Assembly: GCA_021299335.1 (NCBI GenBank)
Contig: JAJTGF010000002.1
Span: 1-63,970 of the forward strand
Source: Cryomorphaceae bacterium
Lineage (GTDB): Bacteria; Bacteroidota; Bacteroidia; Flavobacteriales_D; Crocinitomicaceae
DNA: 63,970 nucleotides
Direction of reading: 5' to 3'
A model generated the notes under the pieces. The model was not told where the DNA came from. It was given only the letters and a program-made list of their open reading frames with translations, and searched no databases. This document shows, piece after piece, positions 54,344-61,573 of the stretch (position 1 is its first letter; every line of letters starts with the position of its first letter). Made by a program: the position numbers and the translations under genes.

Positions 54344-55123
54344 GTGAAGAAACTCTACAAATACCTCCTTAATAAGCTCCCTCGGCCTTTACTTATTCGG
54401 CTGAGCTATCTTTTTCGTTTAGTTGCTCCGGTTTTGTACAAAGGAGAGGCCGTAAGTTGCCCCGTTTGTGAAAAATCTTTCTCTAAGTTTTTGTCGTATG
54501 GTTCGGAAGTGGCTCACCGCGAAAACGTACTTTGCCCCTATGACCTCACCCTAGAGCGCCACCGCCTCATGTGGCTCTACCTCAAAAACCACAGTAACTT
54601 TTTTACCCAAGAAAACCTGTCGGTGCTACATATGGCCCCTGAGCAGTGCTTCATAGATCGCTTCAAAGCACAAAAAAACCTCAACTACCTCACCGCAGAT
54701 CTCGTTTCACCTATCGCCGATCTCCATTTTGATTTACATCAAATTCCACTCGAAGACCAGCGTTTCGATGTCGTTTTTTGCAACCACGTCATGGAACATG
54801 TCCAAGACCCCATTCAGTGCATGTCAGAACTTTTCCGAGTGATGAAACCTGGCGGTTGGGCCATCATGCAAGTACCTCAAGATTTCTCGAGAGAGACTAC
54901 CTATGAAGACCCTACTATCATCACCGAAGCAGACCGCGAAAAGCATTACTGGCAAAAAGACCACGTGCGCTTATTCGGAAAAGATTACCCAACTTACCTT
55001 GAAAAAGTAGGTTTTGAAACGCAGGTTTTTGACTTTCATGCCCATTACTCACTAGAAGAAATCGAGCGCTTTCGACTCATGAAAAATGAAGTCTTGTATA
55101 TATTTAAAAAGCCCCTCCAATGA
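54344..55123 (+). CDS. Class I SAM-dependent methyltransferase with N-terminal Cys motif
   Basis: A 259-residue protein starting with GTG. The N-terminus carries VSCPVCEKSFSKFLSYG, a zinc-ribbon-like CxxC, with a third cysteine shortly after (VLCPYDLT). The methyltransferase core (about 90-240) shows VLHMAPEQCF (motif I degenerate), YLTADL, and FDVVFCNHVMEHVQDP followed by ELFRVMKPGGWAIMQVP, all typical of Methyltransf_11 proteins. The substrate is unknown. It overlaps the MbnP-like gene by 4 bp, so it may act on the same pathway. Confidence 0.85.
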   Translation: MKKLYKYLLNKLPRPLLIRLSYLFRLVAPVLYKGEAVSCPVCEKSFSKFLSYGSEVAHRENVLCPYDLTLERHRLMWLYLKNHSNFFTQENLSVLHMAPEQCFIDRFKAQKNLNYLTADLVSPIADLHFDLHQIPLEDQRFDVVFCNHVMEHVQDPIQCMSELFRVMKPGGWAIMQVPQDFSRETTYEDPTIITEADREKHYWQKDHVRLFGKDYPTYLEKVGFETQVFDFHAHYSLEEIERFRLMKNEVLYIFKKPLQ

Positions 55124-56091
55124 GAATTTTACTTTTTACGCTGTTGTTTAGTTCCAGCCTAACCTGGGGTCAAAAAAATATTTTCCTACATATTGATCCG
55201 CTTTTTGGAAGTCAACCTTTTGCACTGAACCAAACCTTTACAGGCAATGACGGCGTAGCCGTCAGCATAGAACATTTCAATTATTATTTGTCCGATGTCA
55301 AAATTTTTCACGACAACGGACAGCAAACCAACCTGCTCACCGACATCTGGTTAATCACTCCAACACAACACACCCTTTATTTGGGCTACTTCGCGATCCA
55401 ACAAATCGACTCCATTAATTTTACAATTGGTGTTCCAAAACGCTACAATACGCAAACGGGTGCGCTTGCTCAAGATATTTCTACATATCCAGAGATTCAT
55501 CCTCTGAGCTTTCAGAGTCCTTCCATGTATTGGGGTTGGTCTTTTGGCTACATGCACATGATTGCCGGTGGAAAGGCGGATAGCAACAATGATGGCGTTC
55601 CTAACGCCTACTTTGAACTGCACAACCTCGGCAATAACAACCAACAAAGCGTTACACTCCCTGCAATCCAGACAACAAGTGGCAATCAAATTGACTTACA
55701 TTACAACTGTCATGTTGACCGTTGGTTCAATCAAATGCCACTCTCAAGTGTGGGCGTTCTCCACGGAGAAACCGGGCTCAACCTAAGTGTCATGCAAAAT
55801 GTAAATACGCAAGATGTGTTTGCACTCAACCCAGCTGCAACGATCCAAGAAAATCACAATCTATTTGTTTCTTGGAAACAAACCCCTACTGAAATTACCA
55901 TTCATGGCATTCAAAATCAGGGTATTGAAAATTTTCAAGTCTTTTCCAATACGGGTCAAAAATTACTAGACGTGGACGTTCAAAATGCGGTGGCAAGCTT
56001 TCCACTCGATCGTTTGAGTAGTGGTTTTTACCTTGTGGGCGTTCAAGGCTCACATGGACAATTCCAATCTTTTAGAATCGTTAAACCATAA
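55120..56091 (+). CDS. MbnP-like copper-binding protein with T9SS type A sorting domain
   Basis: A 323-residue exported protein: signal peptide (1-17), MbnP-like domain (about 20-240), then a type A sorting domain (about 260-323: FQVFSNTGQKLLDV, LSSGFYLVGV). MbnP features are the early FTGNDGVAVSIEHFNYYLSD-like region, SMYWGWSFGYMHMIAGG with conserved tryptophans, and LHYNCHVDRWF. In characterised MbnP a tryptophan is oxidised to kynurenine by the diheme MbnH, creating a copper site. The gene immediately downstream encodes such an enzyme. The sorting domain implies cell-surface rather than periplasmic location. Confidence 0.75.
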   Translation: MRILLFTLLFSSSLTWGQKNIFLHIDPLFGSQPFALNQTFTGNDGVAVSIEHFNYYLSDVKIFHDNGQQTNLLTDIWLITPTQHTLYLGYFAIQQIDSINFTIGVPKRYNTQTGALAQDISTYPEIHPLSFQSPSMYWGWSFGYMHMIAGGKADSNNDGVPNAYFELHNLGNNNQQSVTLPAIQTTSGNQIDLHYNCHVDRWFNQMPLSSVGVLHGETGLNLSVMQNVNTQDVFALNPAATIQENHNLFVSWKQTPTEITIHGIQNQGIENFQVFSNTGQKLLDVDVQNAVASFPLDRLSSGFYLVGVQGSHGQFQSFRIVKP

Positions 56092-57081
56092 ATGACGCTG
56101 CGCTTTTTATCCATAGCGCTTCTTTTGCTCGGCGGTTTTTTAACCCTCCGTTGCGGCCAAACCCAAGACCTCAATGCAAGTGTTTTGGTGCCAGCTCCTT
56201 CAGACAACCCTCAAAATACCGAGAAAATTGCTCTCGGCCGCAAGCTCTTTTTTGACACTCGACTTTCCTTAGATGGAACCGTTTCTTGTGCCACTTGCCA
56301 CGATCCAAAAAAAGCCTTCTGCGACCAAAGAAGCAAAAGTGTTGGCATTAAAGGGCAGCTCAGCGAACGCAATGCGCCTAGCATTCTCAATGCCGCTTTC
56401 TTGAAAACCGCCATGTTCGATGCGCATTTGGCTACACTTGAGTTACAAGCTATTGTACCCATTCAAGAGCCTGTAGAAATGGGGCACAACATGAAAAACC
56501 TGATCAAGCAATTGCGCCAAATTCCCGAATACCAAGCGGCGGCTCAGGCTATTTTTGGGCGAGACTTCGACGCTTGGGTGCTGACGCGCAGCCTTGGCGC
56601 TTTTGAACGCAGCCTACTTTCTTTGAACGCGCCATTTGATCAATACATGGCCGGCAATAAAAAGGCGATGAGTAAAGACCAACTTGCTGGGTGGCGCATT
56701 TTTTCTGACAAACTCTACTGCACCCAGTGTCATCCGGCACCTTATTTCACAACCTATGAAGCGGCCAACAATGGCTTATATGCGAGCTATGAAGGCCAAA
56801 CCGACCAGGGGCGTTTTCGGATACACCACGATTCATCGGACATTGGCAAATTTAAAATTCCATCGTTAAGAAACCTGCCACTCACCTATCCCTACATGCA
56901 CGACGGTAGTAAAAAATCTTTGGCGGAAGTTCTTGCACACTACCAACAAGGTGGAGCCAAACATCCACTGCAAGACCCACGGATTGTCGCATTTGAACTT
57001 TCGGAAAAAGAAAAAGCCCAGCTCCTCGATTTTTTTAGCGCTCTAGTCGATACTTCTTACTTGCGCAGAAACGGCTTTTAA
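56092..57081 (+). CDS. Diheme cytochrome c peroxidase family protein (MauG/MbnH-like)
   Basis: A 329-residue exported c-type cytochrome with two heme-binding motifs: CATCH (66-70) and CTQCH (about 216-220). Other family blocks are GRKLFFDTRLSLDGTVSC, RNAPSILNAAF, and LRNLPLTYPYMHDGSKKSL with the second-heme axial region. An N-terminal hydrophobic segment ends LTLRCGQ; the arginine before Cys is unusual for a lipobox. Its start abuts the MbnP-like stop codon, so it is the probable modifying enzyme of that protein. A conventional peroxidase is the alternative. Confidence 0.85.
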   Translation: MTLRFLSIALLLLGGFLTLRCGQTQDLNASVLVPAPSDNPQNTEKIALGRKLFFDTRLSLDGTVSCATCHDPKKAFCDQRSKSVGIKGQLSERNAPSILNAAFLKTAMFDAHLATLELQAIVPIQEPVEMGHNMKNLIKQLRQIPEYQAAAQAIFGRDFDAWVLTRSLGAFERSLLSLNAPFDQYMAGNKKAMSKDQLAGWRIFSDKLYCTQCHPAPYFTTYEAANNGLYASYEGQTDQGRFRIHHDSSDIGKFKIPSLRNLPLTYPYMHDGSKKSLAEVLAHYQQGGAKHPLQDPRIVAFELSEKEKAQLLDFFSALVDTSYLRRNGF

Positions 57082-57092
57082 GCGAGATTGCT

Positions 57093-57100
57093 TACCTTTG
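57093..57100 (+). promoter_or_regulatory. Candidate -7 element for aspS
   Basis: TACCTTTG fits TAnnTTTG and ends 20 bp before the aspS ATG. The nearest TTG candidates are at unsuitable spacing. Confidence 0.4.
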
Positions 57101-57120
57101 TTGCTTCAAAATCAAAGGCT

Positions 57121-58866
57121 ATGTATCGCTCACACACTTGCGGAGAATTAAGAATTGAACACATCGGAACAAAAGTCACACTCGCTGGCTGGATGCAACG
57201 CTCCCGAGACCTCGGCGGCATGACCTTCATTGATCTCCGCGACCGCTACGGTCTCACCCAATTGGCTTTCAATATGGAGGTCAATGCCGAACTATGCGAG
57301 CAAGCCCGTAAGCTCGGACGCGAATTCGTGATCCAAGTAGAAGGCGAGGTCATTGAACGCAGTAGCAAAAACAAAAATATCCCTACTGGTGAAATCGAAA
57401 TCAACGTCACCAATTTAGTCGTGCTAAACGCCGCCAAGTTACCACCATTTACCATCGAAGACGACACCGACGGTGGCGACGAACTACGCATGCAATACCG
57501 CTACCTAGATTTGCGTCGCAACCCTGTTTTGGAAAAACTACGCCTGCGCAACCGCGTGGCCTTAGAAACGCGTAAATACTTAGACTCCAAAGAATTTTTA
57601 GACGTCGAAACGCCTGTCCTGATCAAGTCTACGCCAGAGGGCGCACGCGATTTTGTAGTGCCTAGTCGCATGAACGAAGGTCAATTTTATGCGCTTCCGC
57701 AGTCACCACAAACCTTCAAGCAATTGCTCATGGTGAGTGGTTTTGACCGCTACTACCAAATTGTCAAGTGTTTCCGCGACGAAGACCTCCGTGCAGACCG
57801 CCAACCCGAGTTCACCCAAATCGACTGCGAAATGGCGTTTGTAGAGCAAAACGACATCTTGGAAATGTTCGAAGGCCTCATCAAGCACCTTTTTGAAACC
57901 GTTCGCGGTGTCAAATTCGAAGGCGCTTTTCCGCGCATGACCTACGCTGAAGCCATGGAGCGCTATGGCTCAGATAAACCCGATATCCGCTTCGGTATGG
58001 AGTTCGTAGACCTCACCGCTCTGGCTCAACAAAACGATTTCGTTGTTTTCAATAGCGCAGAAGCTGTATTGGCCATCAATGCCGAAGGCTGCAGCGAATA
58101 CACGCGCAAACAACTCGACGAACTCACCGAATGGGTCAAGCGCCCACAAATTGGCGCTAAGGGCTTGGTATATATCAAATGCAACACCGACGGTACTTTC
58201 AAGTCGAGCGTAGATAAATTCTACAGTGAAGCAGATCTTAAAGCCATGGCCGAGCGCGCCAATGCCAAGCCAGGCGATTTACTCTTACTCCTTTCCGGAG
58301 ATCTTGCCAAAACACGCAAGCAACTGAACGAATTGCGTTTGCACCTCGCTAGCCAACTTGGCCTGCGCGACCCTAATGTATTCAAACCACTTTGGGTCTT
58401 GGATTTTCCGTTACTTGAATGGGACGAAGAAAGCGGTCGTTACCACGCCATGCACCACCCCTTTACCTCGCCTAAACCCGAAGACATGCACCTCATCGAT
58501 ACAGACCCAGGTAAGGTACGTGCCAATGCCTATGACCTCGCCATGAACGGCGTAGAACTCGGGGGCGGCTCTATCCGTATCCACGACCGTGCTCTCCAAT
58601 CCAGAATGTTTGACCTGCTCGGTTTCAGCAAAGAAGAAGCACAAGCGCAATTCGGTTTCTTGATGTCTGCATTTGAATACGGCGCACCGCCACACGGTGG
58701 TTTGGCCTTTGGTCTAGACCGTTTGGTGGCTACCATGGGCGGATCAGAATCTATCCGCGACTACATCGCCTTCCCGAAAAATAACTCGGGACGCGACACC
58801 ATGATCGACGCGCCTTCACCACTAAACGAAGCCCAACTCAAAGAATTAGGTCTCAAGCTCAACTAA
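57121..58866 (+). CDS. aspS: Aspartyl-tRNA synthetase
   Basis: A 581-residue class II synthetase. The track adds 11 residues from a TTG at 57088; the ATG at 57121 ([11 protein letters not shown]) matches the family start and follows a -7 box, so I prefer it. The OB-fold anticodon domain (about 15-110) is followed by motif 2 ([18 protein letters not shown], about 220-237), the GAD insertion, and motif 3 ([14 protein letters not shown], near 535). The length is normal for the bacterial enzyme. DUF3050 follows 25 bp downstream. Confidence 0.98.
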   Translation: MYRSHTCGELRIEHIGTKVTLAGWMQRSRDLGGMTFIDLRDRYGLTQLAFNMEVNAELCEQARKLGREFVIQVEGEVIERSSKNKNIPTGEIEINVTNLVVLNAAKLPPFTIEDDTDGGDELRMQYRYLDLRRNPVLEKLRLRNRVALETRKYLDSKEFLDVETPVLIKSTPEGARDFVVPSRMNEGQFYALPQSPQTFKQLLMVSGFDRYYQIVKCFRDEDLRADRQPEFTQIDCEMAFVEQNDILEMFEGLIKHLFETVRGVKFEGAFPRMTYAEAMERYGSDKPDIRFGMEFVDLTALAQQNDFVVFNSAEAVLAINAEGCSEYTRKQLDELTEWVKRPQIGAKGLVYIKCNTDGTFKSSVDKFYSEADLKAMAERANAKPGDLLLLLSGDLAKTRKQLNELRLHLASQLGLRDPNVFKPLWVLDFPLLEWDEESGRYHAMHHPFTSPKPEDMHLIDTDPGKVRANAYDLAMNGVELGGGSIRIHDRALQSRMFDLLGFSKEEAQAQFGFLMSAFEYGAPPHGGLAFGLDRLVATMGGSESIRDYIAFPKNNSGRDTMIDAPSPLNEAQLKELGLKLN

Positions 58867-58891
58867 GCTGCTTGTAAATTGTTGTAAAGAT

Positions 58892-59665
58892 ATGAACCCA
58901 CAAATCGATCAACTTCAAGCTGCGCTCAGCGCACAACGCACCAAACTATTGGCGCACCCGATGTATGCTCAAATCCATAGCAGCACCGATTTTCAGGTGT
59001 TCATGGAGCAGCACATCTTTGCCGTTTGGGATTTCATGAGCCTGCTCAAAGCCCTGCAGCGCAACCTCACTTGCGTAGAAGTTCCGTGGGCACCAAAAGG
59101 ATCTCCAGTTACCCGCCGCTTCATCAATGAAATTGTATTAGGCGAAGAGTCTGACCTCGACAAAGACGGCAAAGTGCTCAGTCATTTTGAAATGTACTTG
59201 GAAGCCATGCAGCAAATTGGCGCCAACACGCTGCCCATTCACCAACTCACCGAGTGGCTTTCCTATGGCAAAACACTAGATGAAGCCCTCTACCAACTAG
59301 AAATCCGAGAAGAAACAAGAGCGTTTGTTCGCTTCACTTTTGAAATCATCAACAGCGGGCAACTCCACAAAATTGCAGCGTTGTTTACCTTTGGCAGAGA
59401 AGACCTCATCCCCGATATGTTCATTGAAATCTTGCGCGAAATGCAAAGCCAAGGACAAACCAATATCGACAAACTACTCTATTACCTCGAAAGACATATC
59501 GAAATAGACGGCGGTGATCACGGTCCTATATCACTTCAAATGATGCAAGAAATTTGTGGTTCGGATGCCATCAAGTGGCAAGAAGCAACAGAGGTTTCTA
59601 TTCAAGCACTCGAAAAACGCTACGCGTTGTGGGATGGCGTTCAAGCCAAACTCAACTCCAAGTAG
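58892..59665 (+). CDS. DUF3050 family protein (heme-oxygenase-like fold)
   Basis: A 257-residue all-helical cytoplasmic protein. The start LLAHPMYAQIHSSTDFQVFMEQHIFAVWDFMSLL (read in parts) and the central GEESDLDK-type acidic stretch match DUF3050, a family placed in the heme-oxygenase-like di-iron/heme fold. Conserved His and Glu positions (FMEQHIFAVWDF, ERHIEIDGGDHGP) could bind metal. The function is unknown. It lies directly behind aspS and overlaps cysS, which is convergent, by 14 bp. Confidence 0.85.
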   Translation: MNPQIDQLQAALSAQRTKLLAHPMYAQIHSSTDFQVFMEQHIFAVWDFMSLLKALQRNLTCVEVPWAPKGSPVTRRFINEIVLGEESDLDKDGKVLSHFEMYLEAMQQIGANTLPIHQLTEWLSYGKTLDEALYQLEIREETRAFVRFTFEIINSGQLHKIAALFTFGREDLIPDMFIEILREMQSQGQTNIDKLLYYLERHIEIDGGDHGPISLQMMQEICGSDAIKWQEATEVSIQALEKRYALWDGVQAKLNSK

Positions 59666-61118
59666 TTCCGTCTTTACCGTCTTTGACTACAATTCCGGCT
59701 TTGGCCAAACCATCTCGAATTTGATCTGAGGTTGTCCAGTCTTTGTTGGTTCGGGCTTGGCCACGCAAATCTAGAACGAGCTCCATGACAGGCGCTAAAC
59801 GACTTTCTGAGCCAGCAGCTTCTTTTTGCAAGCCCAACACATCATAAGCAAATACCGTTATTTTCTCTTTTAAAAGAGCGAGGTCTGGTGAAGAAATATG
59901 TTCTTTGCCATCGTTGACTAAGTTGATCAGGCGTGTGGCTTCAAATAAATTGGCCACAAGAATTGGCGCATTGAAGTCGTCGTTCATGGCTTTATAGAAC
60001 GACTGAACCAACATGTTGACATCAAAAGATGATTGCGCTGCGGGTTGGATGCGCTCGAGTGTAGCAATGGCGTCTGTGAGTTTAGACAAGCCCTTTTCTG
60101 CCGCATTGAGTGCGTCTTGGGTAAAGTCTAGGTTGCTGCGATAATGGGCCTGCATCATGAAAAAACGCACTACATTGGCAGAATAAGATTTATCAAATAA
60201 GCCCGTACTACCATCTAAGATTTGCTTTGGCAAAAAATAATTCCCAAAAGACTTCGACATCTTTTGGCCATTGACATTGAGCATATTGGCATGCATCCAG
60301 TAGCGGGCAGGGTTGCAACCAAAAGAGCCGCAACTTTGCGCAATTTCATCTTCGTGGTGCGGAAATTTGAGGTCCATGCCGCCACCGTGAATATCGAATT
60401 GCTTGCCGAGGTATTTGGTACTCATGGCTGTGCACTCGATATGCCAACCAGGATTGCCGTTGCCCCAAGGCGAGCGCCAAATTTGCATGTCGTCGGGGTT
60501 GGCTTTTTTCCAGAGAGCAAAATCGGCAAAGAAACGCTTTTCGTCTTGGGCGTTGAGCGTTCTGGTTTCGTTTTCGAGCTCGTCTACTTTTCGCCCACTC
60601 AAAATTCCATAATTGAAATCTTGCATGTACCGACGCGTATCAAAATAAACAGAGCCGTTCACTTCATAAGCATAACCATTGGCTAAAATTTGCTCAATGA
60701 TTTCGATTTGCTCTTGAATGTGCTGCGTGGCGGTTGGCTCAATAGAAGGCGGTAAGAGATTGTAAATGCGCTGTAATTCTTGAAACTTGACCGCATATTT
60801 ATAGACAATTTCTAAAGACTGTAGCTGCTCGGCTTTGGCCGCCGCACCGATGCTGTCTACCTCTTGGCCAGCTGAATTCGTGATATGGCCCGCATCGGTG
60901 ATGTTGCGGACATACTTGACACTGAAACCTAAATGCAGGAGATAGCGGTAAATGAGGTCAAAATTGATGAAAGTGCGCATGTTACCCATATGCGGCTCGC
61001 TGTAAAGTGTTGGCCCACAGACGTACATTCCAACACGCCCAGCTACGATCGGGACAAAAGGTTCTTTTTCTCCTTTGAGTGTATTGTAAATGACGAGTTG
61101 ATCTTGCTGCGCTTTCAT
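59652..61118 (-). CDS. cysS: Cysteinyl-tRNA synthetase
   Basis: A 488-residue class I synthetase. The zinc and HIGH region reads MYVCGPTLYSEPHMGNMRTF (about 28-47), with further zinc ligands in WHIECTAMS and GGGMDLKFPHHEDEIAQS, and the KMSKS loop in GQKMSKSFGNY. The DALR domain follows. A TAAATTTG box (minus, 61137-61144) ends 18 bp upstream. The 3' end overlaps the DUF3050 gene by 14 bp. Confidence 0.97.
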   Translation of the reverse strand: MKAQQDQLVIYNTLKGEKEPFVPIVAGRVGMYVCGPTLYSEPHMGNMRTFINFDLIYRYLLHLGFSVKYVRNITDAGHITNSAGQEVDSIGAAAKAEQLQSLEIVYKYAVKFQELQRIYNLLPPSIEPTATQHIQEQIEIIEQILANGYAYEVNGSVYFDTRRYMQDFNYGILSGRKVDELENETRTLNAQDEKRFFADFALWKKANPDDMQIWRSPWGNGNPGWHIECTAMSTKYLGKQFDIHGGGMDLKFPHHEDEIAQSCGSFGCNPARYWMHANMLNVNGQKMSKSFGNYFLPKQILDGSTGLFDKSYSANVVRFFMMQAHYRSNLDFTQDALNAAEKGLSKLTDAIATLERIQPAAQSSFDVNMLVQSFYKAMNDDFNAPILVANLFEATRLINLVNDGKEHISSPDLALLKEKITVFAYDVLGLQKEAAGSESRLAPVMELVLDLRGQARTNKDWTTSDQIRDGLAKAGIVVKDGKDGTTWS

Positions 61119-61136
61119 TTGTTGTGATTATTCTTA

Positions 61137-61144
61137 CAAATTTA
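61137..61144 (-). promoter_or_regulatory. Candidate -7 element for cysS
   Basis: TAAATTTG on the minus strand fits TAnnTTTG and ends 18 bp before the cysS ATG. No TTG at 17-23 bp. Confidence 0.4.
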
Positions 61145-61169
61145 GCCAATTTTACGGCATCATTTTTGT

Positions 61170-61177
61170 TAAGTTTG
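61170..61177 (+). promoter_or_regulatory. -7 element placed 4 bp before the DUF4783 gene
   Basis: TAAGTTTG, then CGGC, then ATG. It is an exact -7 match with the same 4-bp gap as several other genes in the window. Confidence 0.45.
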
Positions 61178-61181
61178 CGGC

Positions 61182-61568
61182 ATGAACGGAATATACAGTT
61201 TGCTAAGCGCCCTCCTGATTTCACTGAGCCTCAGTAGTGATTTACCCTACGCGACCATTCAGCGAGGCATGGAAACGAACGACGCACACGCTATTGTTGG
61301 TCTTGGCAAGGATAAAATCGTATTGCAAGTCCCCGGCTCTGACGGCGCATATCCGTTGTCACAGGCAGAAATGATCTTAAATAGTTTCTTTCAAAAAAAT
61401 CCTAGAGGCACTTTCGTTTTCAGGTATAAAAACACCAAATCTGTCGAAGGAAACGCAACCGCAATAGGCTCATATGTAGCAAAAGGCAACAGTTACCGTG
61501 CTACATTTCAATTCCGCAGCGGAAAATACGAAACCAAGCTCGAAAGCCTGAGTATCGTCAAAGAATAA
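61182..61568 (+). CDS. DUF4783 family secreted protein
   Basis: A 128-residue exported protein with an N-terminal signal peptide (about 1-18). The mature part has the NTF2-like/DUF4783 pattern: an early helix (YATIQRGMETNDAHAIVGL), then AEMILNSFFQKNPRGTFVF and a late strand pair with RATFQFRSGKY. This family is common in Flavobacteriia and its function is unknown. It is divergent from cysS and converges on the GT2 gene with a 5-bp gap. Confidence 0.75.
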   Translation: MNGIYSLLSALLISLSLSSDLPYATIQRGMETNDAHAIVGLGKDKIVLQVPGSDGAYPLSQAEMILNSFFQKNPRGTFVFRYKNTKSVEGNATAIGSYVAKGNSYRATFQFRSGKYETKLESLSIVKE

Positions 61569-61573
61569 AACAA

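Noticed and set aside
56092-56160. A lipoprotein signal on the diheme protein.
   Set aside because: The residue before the cysteine is arginine (LTLRC), which does not fit a lipobox; a plain signal peptide or anchor is more likely.
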